Assembly (NCBI GenBank): GCA_947384775.1
Contig: CANDIF010000001.1
Span: 1 to 64,000, forward strand
DNA: 64,000 nucleotides
Reading direction: 5' to 3'
Origin: an uncultured Clostridium sp.
GTDB lineage: Bacteria; Bacillota; Clostridia; TANB77; CAG-508
The position numbers and the translations under genes are program-made. Under the pieces are notes generated by a model. That model did not search any database. It saw nothing but the letters and a program-made list of their open reading frames with translations, and had not been told where the DNA came from. The number at the start of each line of letters is the position of its first letter. The stretch's first letter is position 1. This document shows, piece after piece, positions 37,242-45,560 of this stretch.

Positions 37242-37898
37242 ATGTCATTAAAAGAAAAGATAATAATTCCTAAATATTCATTAGCAGAAGAATTAGTAAA
37301 TAGTATTTCACACGGAATAGGAGCATTGCTATCAATAGCTGCATTAGTATTATGTGTAGTAACAAGTGCTATACATGGAAATGCTATGGCAGTTGTAGCA
37401 AGTAGTATATATGGAGCAACATTAATTATTCTATATACAATGTCTACATTATACCATTCTTTTAAAGTGAACAATGCAAAAAGAGTATTTCAAATAATAG
37501 ATCACTGCTGTATATTTTTATTGATTTCAGGAACATATACAGTATATACTTTAGTGGTTCTTGGAGGAGCAATTGGATGGATAATGTTTGGAATAGTATG
37601 GGGAGCAACTGTACTAGGAATTATTATAAACAGTATTGATATAAATAAATTTAAAGCACTATCAATGATTCTCTATTTAGCAATGGGTTGGGTAATAATT
37701 TTTGCATTCAAACCATTAGCTCAAAACTTAGATATTAATGGAATGATTTTATTAGTGGCAGGTGGAATTTCATATACTGTAGGAGCAATTTTTTATGCAA
37801 TTGGGAAAAAGAAAAAATTTATGCATTCAGTATTTCACATTTTTGTATTGCTTGGAAGTACATTACATTTTTTCTCAATAATTTTATATGTACTGTAA
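37242..37898 (+). CDS. Hemolysin III / PAQR-family membrane protein
   Basis: The 218-residue protein has seven helices and the conserved histidines of the family: ELVNSISHGIGA at the start, MSTLYHSF near residue 68, and HSVFHIFVLLGSTLHF near 190. These form a zinc site like that of adiponectin receptors. Bacterial members influence membrane lipid or energy homeostasis. Length is normal. GGAGG precedes the ATG. Confidence 0.9.
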   Translation: MSLKEKIIIPKYSLAEELVNSISHGIGALLSIAALVLCVVTSAIHGNAMAVVASSIYGATLIILYTMSTLYHSFKVNNAKRVFQIIDHCCIFLLISGTYTVYTLVVLGGAIGWIMFGIVWGATVLGIIINSIDINKFKALSMILYLAMGWVIIFAFKPLAQNLDINGMILLVAGGISYTVGAIFYAIGKKKKFMHSVFHIFVLLGSTLHFFSIILYVL

Positions 37899-37924
37899 AA
37901 TTTGCAATTTGAAAACTTAAGTGC

Positions 37925-37930
37925 TATAAT
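37925..37930 (+). promoter_or_regulatory. -10 box of GC-rich cassette 4
   Basis: TATAAT, followed by a leader hairpin TGGTTTCC-aaaaaa-GGAAATCA just before the GGGAGG ribosome binding site. Confidence 0.6.
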
Positions 37931-37974
37931 AATTTGGTTTCCAAAAAAGGAAATCATAAGGGAGGAAAACACAG

Positions 37975-38382
37975 ATGAGACTTTGGACAATGGTTCTAAA
38001 GAAAAATGAACCAGCAGATTTTACATTTGTAGAGCGAACTAAACCAAAAAATTCCTGGTTTTATAATATCGCTATCGACACAACTAAGAACCGAATTCCA
38101 GCTACTTCACCAAGTGTTCGGCCTATCATAGATGCTGCTATAGAATTATGTGATGAGTTAGACCTTTTTCCAGAAAAGGCACCAGACTGTTGCATAGAGG
38201 AAAGCATAATGATACGGAGAGGATACGAAACACTGGTGTGTATAGCACGGGCCGAAGCGTTCGAAGTGATGGTTGAAAACGGTGTTAAAAAAATCAGAAC
38301 AAACAGGTATTTCTTTTCAGAAGAAGAAGTAAAAGCAATTTTAAAATTTATAGATGTAGTAATTAACCATGGGTGGTTTTAA
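37975..38382 (+). CDS. GC-rich cassette 4: hypothetical protein
   Basis: The 135-residue soluble protein (RLWTMVLKKNEPADFTFVERT ... KFIDVVINHGWF) matches no family I know. It has three in-frame CGG codons, at 38119, 38215 and 38248, that must be Arg for the frame to stay open. The middle one is followed by A, exactly the CGGA context that marks shifts in host genes. Codon use is unlike the neighbours. It has its own promoter, leader hairpin and terminator. Confidence 0.55.
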   Translation: MRLWTMVLKKNEPADFTFVERTKPKNSWFYNIAIDTTKNRIPATSPSVRPIIDAAIELCDELDLFPEKAPDCCIEESIMIRRGYETLVCIARAEAFEVMVENGVKKIRTNRYFFSEEEVKAILKFIDVVINHGWF

Positions 38383-38402
38383 TAACCAAATTTGTGTAAA
38401 CT

Positions 38403-38443
38403 CGGGCAGCCTCATAATATGGGGCTGCCCACAATCATTTTTA
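38403..38443 (+). terminator. Terminator of cassette 4
   Basis: GGGCAGCC and GGCTGCCC pair across a 10-base loop, followed by ATCATTTTTAT. Confidence 0.78.
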
Positions 38444-38518
38444 TAGCTATAAGCAAAATATCTTGACAAGTACTTACAAAACATATAAAATTATGCTATT
38501 AACGAGGAGGAATTGAAA

Positions 38519-39895
38519 GTGCTAGATAAAATAGTTGAGGAACAAAAACAATACTTAAATAAAGTAAGAAAAATAAATAATAATAAAAAACTATATTATA
38601 ATATAATAACAATGGGATGTCAGCTAAATGAAAATGACTCAGAAAAACTTTCAGGAATGCTAGAAGGAATGGGATATATAAGAACAGAGAGTTTAGAAAA
38701 AGCAAATATATATGTGATAAATACTTGCTGTGTAAGAGAAAATGCAGAAGAAAAATTATTTGGAAAGTTAGGAGAGTTAAAAAAACTAAAAAAACAAAAT
38801 GATAGTATAATTGCAATAGGTGGATGTATGATGCAAGAAAGGCATATACAAGATAAATTAAAGCAAAGCTATCCATATGTAGATATTATATTTGGAACAC
38901 ATACATTACATAAATTGCCAGAAGACATTTATAAAATATTAGAAACTAGAAAAGCCATTAAAGATGTAATTGATATAGATGGAGAAATATACGAAGGGCT
39001 ACCAATAAAAAGAAATAGCAATAAATCCGCTTCTGTAACTATTATGTATGGATGTAATAATTTTTGCTCATATTGTATAGTTCCATATGTAAGAGGAAGA
39101 GAAAGAAGTAGAACACCAGAGAATATATTAGAAGAGATAAAAGATTTAGCAAAAGAAGGATATAAAGAAGTAACATTACTTGGTCAAAACGTAAATTCAT
39201 ATAAAGGAAAAGAAAACTATGGATTTGCAGAACTCTTGAGAGATGTACAAAAAATAGAAGGAATAGAGATAATAAAATTCATATCTCCACATCCAAAAGA
39301 CTTTACAGATGATGTAATATTGGCAATAAAGGAATGCAGTAAAGTATCAAGATTAATACACTTACCGCTTCAATCTGGAAGTACCGAAATTCTTAAAAAT
39401 ATGAACAGAAAATATACAAAAGAGCAATACCTAGAATTAGCAGAAAAAATAAGAAAAGAGATACCAGAAGTATTATTCTCAACTGATATAATAGTAGGAT
39501 TTCCAGGAGAAACAGAAGAAGATTTTGAAGACACTTTAGATGTAGTAAGAAAAATGAATTTCGAACAAATATTTATGTTTATATATTCAAGAAGAGTAGG
39601 CACGCCAGGAGATAAAATGGAAAATCAGATACCAGAAGAAATAAAACATAAAAGATTTGATAGATTAAAAGAATTATTTGAAAAGCAAGTAGAAGAAAAT
39701 AATAAAAAATATATTGGAAAAATAGAAAAAATTTTAGTAGAAGGCAAAAGCAAAACAAATGAAGAGATGCTAACAGGAAGAACTAATTCAAACAAAGTAG
39801 TTGTATTTGAAGGAACAGAAGAACTAATTGGAAATGTGGTGGACATAGAGATTGTTTCTGAACACAAATGGTATTTAAAAGGAAAGATAAAATAA
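38519..39895 (+). CDS. miaB: tRNA-2-methylthio-N6-dimethylallyladenosine synthase MiaB
   Basis: The 459-residue protein has the N-terminal MTTase cluster cysteines (TMGCQLNENDSE, NTCCVREN, GGCMMQ), the radical SAM motif YGCNNFCSYCIVPYVRGRERSR near residue 180, and a C-terminal TRAM domain. It adds the methylthio group to i6A37 of tRNAs. I prefer the GTG at 38519, 8 bases after GAGGAGG, to the TTG at 38513, which is too close. It modifies tRNAs that read U-starting codons and so affects frame maintenance. Confidence 0.93.
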   Translation: MLDKIVEEQKQYLNKVRKINNNKKLYYNIITMGCQLNENDSEKLSGMLEGMGYIRTESLEKANIYVINTCCVRENAEEKLFGKLGELKKLKKQNDSIIAIGGCMMQERHIQDKLKQSYPYVDIIFGTHTLHKLPEDIYKILETRKAIKDVIDIDGEIYEGLPIKRNSNKSASVTIMYGCNNFCSYCIVPYVRGRERSRTPENILEEIKDLAKEGYKEVTLLGQNVNSYKGKENYGFAELLRDVQKIEGIEIIKFISPHPKDFTDDVILAIKECSKVSRLIHLPLQSGSTEILKNMNRKYTKEQYLELAEKIRKEIPEVLFSTDIIVGFPGETEEDFEDTLDVVRKMNFEQIFMFIYSRRVGTPGDKMENQIPEEIKHKRFDRLKELFEKQVEENNKKYIGKIEKILVEGKSKTNEEMLTGRTNSNKVVVFEGTEELIGNVVDIEIVSEHKWYLKGKIK

Positions 39896-39904
39896 ATTGC
39901 TATA

Positions 39905-39978
39905 AACAGCTTCATCTTACTGGATATTCATTTTTAAAATTTTAAAAATGAATATCCAGTAAGATGAAGCTGTTTTTA
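39905..39978. repeat. Palindromic element, copy C (short, near-perfect)
   Basis: AGCTTCATCTTACTGGATAT and its exact complement flank a short AT loop. The arms match copies A and B, but the loop is reduced. It also serves as a bidirectional terminator between miaB and tdk, ending in TTTTTA. Confidence 0.82.
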
Positions 39979-40001
39979 TATAGGCAAAATAACCTGCAAT
40001 T

Positions 40002-40547
40002 TTATATACCATTATATTCTTTCATTAATTTATCATAGCAATTCCTGCAAACTGCTAGATATTCTGAATCGCCAATTAATATATCTCCATCTTTTTTCCC
40101 TTTGTAGAAAGTATAGATAGCATTATCATTTTTACAGTTATCGCAGATAGAGGTAAGCATATTAATGTTATCTGCAATACATAATAAATCTCCCATTTTG
40201 CCGAAAGGCTTTTTTTCAGCTGTTAAATTAAGACCAGCGATAAAAAATTTCTTTCCTTTACTTGCCATTCTTTCAATGATATTAATATCTCCATTTAAAA
40301 ACTGAAATTCATCTATAAAGTAAGTATCTGCTTCATAATTTTCTAGTTCGTCTATAGAATTAATTCCAATAGCTTCAATTTTATTTCTATTTCTAGATTT
40401 TATATTAGAAGTTCCAAATCTTGTGTCAATAGTAGGAGAGAATACTTTTATATTCTTTTCTGCTATTTGTTGTCTTGCAAATTCATCGAAAATTTTTTGC
40501 GTTTTGCCACATTTCATTGGTCCAGTAAATACATTTATATTACCCAT
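40002..40547 (-). CDS. tdk: Thymidine kinase
   Basis: The 181-residue type II thymidine kinase has the P-loop FTGPMKCGKTQKIF, Walker B DTYFIDEFQF near residue 80, and zinc-ribbon cysteines CDNC (about 139) and CRNC (about 170). It phosphorylates thymidine for dTTP salvage. The start codon follows AAAAGGAATGAT on the minus strand. Length is normal. Confidence 0.9.
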   Translation of the reverse strand: MGNINVFTGPMKCGKTQKIFDEFARQQIAEKNIKVFSPTIDTRFGTSNIKSRNRNKIEAIGINSIDELENYEADTYFIDEFQFLNGDINIIERMASKGKKFFIAGLNLTAEKKPFGKMGDLLCIADNINMLTSICDNCKNDNAIYTFYKGKKDGDILIGDSEYLAVCRNCYDKLMKEYNGI

Positions 40548-40655
40548 TTTTTATCATTCCTTTTATTATTCTTACACAATTATAGCAAATAAAAAATATA
40601 ATTCAAGGGGTCAGGCACAATTATTTTTTAAAAACATATAATTTGTTATGGAGAT

Positions 40656-41369
40656 GTGGGGGTGCATTTTTTGAGTTACTTTTTACTAAGCTTTTTTGAG
40701 TTTTTAAAGACGGCTTTTTTTATGTTAGGATATATACAAAACAGTAATTTATTTCCAGAACCATTATCAGCAGAAGAAGAAAAGTATTATCTTGAAAAAT
40801 TTTTTAATGGAGATGAAGAGGCTAGAAACATATTAATAGAAAGAAATTTAAGGTTAGTTGCACATATATGCAAAAAGTATAATATTCCTAATATTGAACA
40901 AGATGATTTGATTTCAATAGGAACAATTGGGTTTATAAAAGGAATAAATACTTTTAAACCAGATAAGAATGTAAAACTTGCAACATATGCTTCTAGATGT
41001 ATAGAAAACGAAATTTTAATGTTTTTGAGAAGTAATAAAAAAATAGGAGCAGAAGTTTACCTAAATGAACCAATAGGAAAAGATAAAGACAATAATGAAA
41101 TTACCTTAATAGATGTATTGGAGAATGATGAAAAGAGTATAGAAGAAGAAATCGATTTTAAACTAAAATTACGAAATACATACCAAAAGATAAAAGAAGT
41201 TTTAAAAGAAAAGGAACAGATAGTAATAAATTTACGATTTGGATTAGGTGGTAAAAAACCAAAAACACAAAATGAAGTAGCGGAAATAATGGGAATATCT
41301 CGATCATATGTATCAAGAATAGAAAAGAAAGCAATAAGTAAATTAACTAATGAAATATCAAAACAGTAA
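40656..41369 (+). CDS. sigK: Sporulation sigma factor SigK with pro-sequence
   Basis: The 237-residue protein has a hydrophobic pro-sequence (FLKTAFFMLGYIQNSNLFPEPLS) like that of Bacillus pro-sigma-K. Region 2 follows (RNLRLVAHICKKY, DDLISIGTIGFIKGI, TYASRCIENEILMFLR), then region 4 (TQNEVAEIMGISRSYVSRIEKKA). It directs late mother-cell genes after cleavage by a membrane protease. The gene is intact, with no inserted skin element. Its presence argues that the organism sporulates or recently did. Confidence 0.92.
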   Translation: MGVHFLSYFLLSFFEFLKTAFFMLGYIQNSNLFPEPLSAEEEKYYLEKFFNGDEEARNILIERNLRLVAHICKKYNIPNIEQDDLISIGTIGFIKGINTFKPDKNVKLATYASRCIENEILMFLRSNKKIGAEVYLNEPIGKDKDNNEITLIDVLENDEKSIEEEIDFKLKLRNTYQKIKEVLKEKEQIVINLRFGLGGKKPKTQNEVAEIMGISRSYVSRIEKKAISKLTNEISKQ

Positions 41370-41373
41370 AATA

Positions 41374-41401
41374 AAAGCTGCCATATGAGGTAGCTTTTTT
41401 T
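41374..41401 (+). terminator. Intrinsic terminator
   Basis: AAAGCTGCC and GGTAGCTTTTTT, after sigK. Confidence 0.75.
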
Positions 41402-41419
41402 GATAAAGAGGTGGTAATA

Positions 41420-41575
41420 ATGAATTCTTGTGAATTTGTAACATTTATTTCAGGTTTAGCATGTTCAATTGCAAAAGACAAAACTCCAGAAGAAATAAAT
41501 CTATTATCAACATTTTTTACTCAACTAGGAGACACTTTAGCAACAATTACAGCATTTAATGATAAAAATTGTTAA
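41420..41575 (+). CDS. Small conserved protein (DUF6774-like), 51 residues
   Basis: Reads MNSCEFVTFISGLACSIAKD and ends TITAFNDKNC. The ATG follows GAGGTGG. Two central cysteines, one at the C-terminus and a helix-helix pattern resemble a family of tiny Firmicute proteins with no known role. It lies just after sigK but behind a terminator. Confidence 0.6.
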   Translation: MNSCEFVTFISGLACSIAKDKTPEEINLLSTFFTQLGDTLATITAFNDKNC

Positions 41576-41676
41576 AAAATATGAAATATATCATTGATAA
41601 AGTCAATAGTAGCATAGAAATACTTGATATAATGTAATAAGTATGATATATTTTAGAAAAAAGGAGTTGTTGAGAT

Positions 41677-42285
41677 TTGACAGAAATTTTATATACACTT
41701 ATATTAGGAATTGCATTTATAATTCCAGGTTTTATCATAACTTCGATAAAAAATAAAATAATTCCAACGCAAAATAAAGAATATAAAGTAAAGATTGTTG
41801 AATTTTTTGTATACAGTTTTGTAAATTTATTTTTATGGGGAATGCCATTATGCAAAATGTACAAAAATATAAATTGGTACAGAGAACATTATTGTATAAC
41901 ATGGGGAATTCTTTTACTAATAATATTCGTAACTCCAATAGTGATTTCAGGAATAGTTGTATTCATAAATAAAAAAGATGTTATAAGGAAATTTTTATCA
42001 AAAATTAGCATTAATGTGATTGAGGCAGAGCCAACTGCATGGGATTTTAAATTTGCAAATATGGAGGTAGAATGGGTTATTGTAACATTAAATAATAATA
42101 AAACTGTTGCAGGATATATGGATGATAACTCTTGTGCATCATCAAATGAAAATGACAGAGATTTATATATAAAAGAAGTATATAAAATAGATGACAATGG
42201 GAAATGGAAAAGAGTAGAAAATACAGATGGGATACTCATAAAAGCAGAACAAGTAAAATATATAGAATTTTTTAAAACAAAATAA
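41677..42285 (+). CDS. DUF6338-like membrane protein
   Basis: The 202-residue protein has three hydrophobic segments (about residues 1-24, 45-60 and 75-97) and a C-terminal soluble domain with EAEPTAWDFKFANMEVEWVIV and GYMDDNSCASSNENDRDLYI, the pattern of DUF6338. It starts at a TTG behind AAGGAG. Function unknown. The next small gene follows after 13 bases behind AAGGAGG, so they are one operon. Confidence 0.68.
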   Translation: MTEILYTLILGIAFIIPGFIITSIKNKIIPTQNKEYKVKIVEFFVYSFVNLFLWGMPLCKMYKNINWYREHYCITWGILLLIIFVTPIVISGIVVFINKKDVIRKFLSKISINVIEAEPTAWDFKFANMEVEWVIVTLNNNKTVAGYMDDNSCASSNENDRDLYIKEVYKIDDNGKWKRVENTDGILIKAEQVKYIEFFKTK

Positions 42286-42298
42286 AGGAGGAATAACA

Positions 42299-42472
42299 AT
42301 GGCAAATGCAAAGAAAGCAAATTCTACTAATAATTCTAAAAAAGGATTTGGAGCTTACTATGAAAGAAAAACTCCCCAAATCGGATATAGACCAGCAGAT
42401 AATACAAATGGAACTAAACCAATTCCACCAACTGGTGGGACAAGTGTTCAAAATGCTAAAGAAAAAAATTAA
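42299..42472 (+). CDS. Small basic hydrophilic protein, 57 residues
   Basis: MANAKKANSTNNSKKGFGAY to NAKEKN. It is Lys/Asn-rich and disordered, with a central YYERKTPQIGYRPADN motif. AAGGAGG precedes the ATG at ideal spacing. It follows the DUF6338-like gene and is probably a partner. The 198 bases after it contain only AT-rich sequence with no clear element. Confidence 0.62.
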   Translation: MANAKKANSTNNSKKGFGAYYERKTPQIGYRPADNTNGTKPIPPTGGTSVQNAKEKN

Positions 42473-42670
42473 ACTAATTTAATAATTTATACTCAGAAAA
42501 TGAACCGTACCAAGAGATTTTACAAAATATAAATATTTACTTATTGTTACCATTAATAGGTTGTTATTATATTAATTATGTGATAGAATAATTTCAGATT
42601 TAGACTAAAAACTAGGTTTTAATATAACAAAAGACAAATTAATTAAAAGTATATAAAGAAGTTTTTAGTT

Positions 42671-43414
42671 ATGGTAAATATTTTAATAGCTGATGATAAT
42701 ATTAGTTTTGCGACTAGTTTAATGAATTATCTTAATGAAAAGAATAATAACGTTAGAGTTTGTTATATTGCAAAAAACGGAAAAGAGACATTAGAATTTC
42801 TAAATAATAAAAAAGATATCGATATAGTATTATTAGATTTAGATATGCCAATGCTTACAGGAATTCAAGTTTTAGAAAATGTAGAGGATAAAAGAAAATA
42901 CGAAGAATCATTTATAATTATATCTGGAAAAAATGATTTAATAAAAAAGATTTTATCTAAAGAACTAATATATTCCATTATGTATAAAGCAATTGACATA
43001 GAGAGTATTGCTGAAAAAATAAATAAATTAATAAAAAATAAAGATAAATTAAAATCTCAAAAGAGCATAAAAGAACAAATTGTACAGGAATTATTATATT
43101 TAGGATACGATATTTCTTATAGAGGTACTAAATATTTAGTAAGTGTAATTGAATATATTTCGTTAAATCAAAATTGCAATACTGAAAATTTAAAAAAAAA
43201 TGTTTATCCAACAGTGGCAAAAAAATATAATACTTCTATACATAATGTGAAATCTAATATAAATAGAGCGAACAATTTAATGTATTACAATTGTGATATA
43301 GAAAAATTAAAAAAATATTTTACATTTGACATAGATGTGAAGCCCAAAATAAAAACAGTTATAAATACAGTAATAAATAAGATATCCAAAAAAGTCACAA
43401 AAAGTTGCGTTTAA
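42671..43414 (+). CDS. Response regulator with divergent Spo0A-type DNA-binding domain
   Basis: Residues 1-118 are a receiver domain (ILIADDNISFATSLM, phospho-acceptor Asp in VLLDLDMPML, and conserved Lys near YSIMYKAID). Residues about 130-215 resemble the Spo0A C-terminal domain (YLGYDISYRGTKYLVSVIEY, VYPTVAKKYNTSIHNVKSNI), which binds DNA in Spo0A. The DNA-reading helix differs from true Spo0A (HNVKSNINRA against SRVERAIRHA), so targets are probably different. It precedes the caspase-like operon but is separated from it by a terminator. Confidence 0.78.
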   Translation: MVNILIADDNISFATSLMNYLNEKNNNVRVCYIAKNGKETLEFLNNKKDIDIVLLDLDMPMLTGIQVLENVEDKRKYEESFIIISGKNDLIKKILSKELIYSIMYKAIDIESIAEKINKLIKNKDKLKSQKSIKEQIVQELLYLGYDISYRGTKYLVSVIEYISLNQNCNTENLKKNVYPTVAKKYNTSIHNVKSNINRANNLMYYNCDIEKLKKYFTFDIDVKPKIKTVINTVINKISKKVTKSCV

Positions 43415-43438
43415 AAATGCAACTTTTTGTGACTTTTT
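43391..43438 (+). terminator. Strong intrinsic terminator overlapping the 3' end of the regulator
   Basis: AAGTCACAAAAAGTTGC and GCAACTTTTTGTGACTT form an 18-base stem, then TTT. The 5' arm includes the last codons. Confidence 0.88.
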
Positions 43439-43520
43439 ATAACAATAGCAAAAATATATGATATAAAGAAAAATAAAAGAGGGGAAAATTATAAAAAAGT
43501 TAAAAAATAAGGAGGAAAAA

Positions 43521-44177
43521 ATGAAAAAAAGTATATTATTATTTATTATCTTATTAGGTATAGTATTAACAAATAGCTCTTTTGCAGCTTATGGAGCTGT
43601 ATATGTGGACTATATGGATAATTTTAGTATGAGCAAGGAGATATATTCAGAAATAACAGATTACGCTACCGATATGGGGTATACTTGTTATGGACGTAGA
43701 AATCCAACGAATAGTGCAATGATAAGCCATATGAAATCTTCAAATATTTACATTGCATCAGGACATGGTTCTCCAGGATTATTTGAATCTAGTGGCGGAA
43801 CATATATAGTTGGTAAAAATATGGGAAGTAGTGGAACATATATAGCACTTAGCACTCTTCCAAGTTCATCTCTTAAAAATTTAAAATTAGCATTTTGCTA
43901 TAGTTGCGAATCTGGTTTGACGGAAAGCGAATGGGGAAATCTTATAGATGTTACAGTAGATAAAGGTGCTAAATGCGCAGTTGGATGGAATGATAGTATA
44001 AAGGAAGAGGAAGATGTAATTTGGAACAAATTATTTTTTGAAAAAGTCCAAACCGAAACAATTGTAGAAGGATTTAGACATGCAGATTACTGGCTTGAAG
44101 TAAAAAAAGGAACAGCCGCAAAAAATAGGATGCAAAATAGATATGAACGAGGAAATATATATCAAACACTTTATTAA
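43521..44177 (+). CDS. Secreted caspase-like (clan CD) protein
   Basis: A signal peptide (residues 1-22, cut near SSFA) is followed by a 195-residue domain with the clan CD dyad layout: strand IYIASGHGSPG (His82), then a strand LKLAFCYSCESG (Cys129, with Cys126 beside it), then GAKCAVGWNDSI. This order, hhhxSGHG then hhxxCxSG, is that of caspase, CHAT and gingipain-like peptidases. Substrate unknown. It is the first gene of a tight four-gene operon with three paralogous anchored proteins. Confidence 0.72.
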   Translation: MKKSILLFIILLGIVLTNSSFAAYGAVYVDYMDNFSMSKEIYSEITDYATDMGYTCYGRRNPTNSAMISHMKSSNIYIASGHGSPGLFESSGGTYIVGKNMGSSGTYIALSTLPSSSLKNLKLAFCYSCESGLTESEWGNLIDVTVDKGAKCAVGWNDSIKEEEDVIWNKLFFEKVQTETIVEGFRHADYWLEVKKGTAAKNRMQNRYERGNIYQTLY

Positions 44178-44193
44178 ATGAAAGGAGACAACT

Positions 44194-44967
44194 ATGAAAA
44201 TAAATAGAAAAATAATATTTACACTTATTCTAATTACAATTATTTTAAGTATCAGTACTATTACAGTAAAAGCTATTATAAATGATAAAATAGGAATGGA
44301 AAATAAAGACTTAGAAAATACGAAAATATTAGAAGCAAATCTTTCAGATAAATACGAAAATTTATTCGGAAAAGAAAATCCTGTAACATATAAATATTCA
44401 AATGATGATGTGAAAGTATATGAAGACAATAACAATACGGAATATTTATTAAAAAATGAAAGTCTTATAGGATTTATAAAAGAAATTGAACCAAGAAAAG
44501 TTGCACTAAAAATAAAAAGTAGAGGAATTAGTGAACAACATGCTTATGAAATAGCAAATACATATTGTGAAAGTAATATTAGCAACTCTGAACAATATAT
44601 ACTTATAGAAAATAAATACATAGAAACTTATAAAGAATACAATATAGTATTTAATAAAAAAATCGGAGAATATCAAACTATGGACTTAATATTTATAGCA
44701 ATAAATACGCAAGGAGAAATAACGGCATTTGTTGCACCAAACCAAGGTGAATTTGATGAATATAAAAATGTAAAAACAGATAATGCGGAAATAAGCAACT
44801 TTATAGCAATTGAATTAAACAATAAATATGGAAATGATTTGAAAAATTTTATAGAAAAAGAGAAAACTTTTAAAATAATTAATAATAAATTAGTATTAGA
44901 ATGTTCTGTGAAAATAAAACTAACTAATGGATTTGAAACTTTAGATACGGTATGTTATTATATTTAA
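44194..44967 (+). CDS. Membrane-anchored partner protein 1 of the caspase-like gene
   Basis: The 257-residue product has an N-terminal signal/anchor (residues 4-27), a first region with KYENLFGKENPVTYKYSN, and a second with AYEIANTYCESNISNSEQY, FNKKIGEYQT, then NNKYGNDLKNFIEKEKTFKI. The same blocks recur in the next two genes. I see no catalytic residues and do not know the family. It starts 16 bases after the caspase-like gene behind AAAGGAG. Confidence 0.7.
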   Translation: MKINRKIIFTLILITIILSISTITVKAIINDKIGMENKDLENTKILEANLSDKYENLFGKENPVTYKYSNDDVKVYEDNNNTEYLLKNESLIGFIKEIEPRKVALKIKSRGISEQHAYEIANTYCESNISNSEQYILIENKYIETYKEYNIVFNKKIGEYQTMDLIFIAINTQGEITAFVAPNQGEFDEYKNVKTDNAEISNFIAIELNNKYGNDLKNFIEKEKTFKIINNKLVLECSVKIKLTNGFETLDTVCYYI

Positions 44968-44980
44968 TAGGAGAAAATTT

Positions 44981-45556
44981 ATGAAAAAAGACAAAAAAAT
45001 AATTTTTATAATATATATAATAATTATAATTTTATTAATAATATGTTTCTTTTGTTTGCTAATAAATTACATAAATAAGCGACCACAATTGACTGTTCCA
45101 GATACTGGAAAATTTGAAAGAGGAGTACAAGAGCCTTTCTATGAAACGGCAAAAACATATTGTGAAAATAATATTGGTAATTTTGAAGGATATAATTGCA
45201 TAAAGAACGAATACATTGAAAGCATTAATAGTCATATTTTAGTATTTAAAAAAGAAAATGACTTATTATTTATAGCATTAACTCCAAATAGAGAAGTAAC
45301 AGCCTTTACTAAGCTAAAACAAAATGAATTAAATAAATATACTAATATAGAAATAGATAATGCAAAGCTAAATATTTTTATAGAAAATGAATTAAAGAAT
45401 AAATATGGAGATAATTTTAAAAGGTTTACAGAGCAAGAAAGAAAACTTAAGATAATAGATGGTAAAATTATTCTAGAATGTTCTATAGAAACAGAATTAA
45501 AGGCCGGAAAACCTTTTTTTAAAAATGATATAGTACTATATTTGATAGGAGAATAG
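44981..45556 (+). CDS. Membrane-anchored partner protein 2 (short form)
   Basis: The 191-residue paralogue has an anchor at residues 4-29 and then only the second region: YETAKTYCENNIGNFEGY, ALTPNREVTAFTKLKQNE, NKYGDNFKRFTEQERKLKI. The first region of its siblings is missing. It starts 13 bases after partner 1, with AGGAG before the ATG. Confidence 0.7.
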   Translation: MKKDKKIIFIIYIIIIILLIICFFCLLINYINKRPQLTVPDTGKFERGVQEPFYETAKTYCENNIGNFEGYNCIKNEYIESINSHILVFKKENDLLFIALTPNREVTAFTKLKQNELNKYTNIEIDNAKLNIFIENELKNKYGDNFKRFTEQERKLKIIDGKIILECSIETELKAGKPFFKNDIVLYLIGE

Positions 45557-45560
45557 AAGT

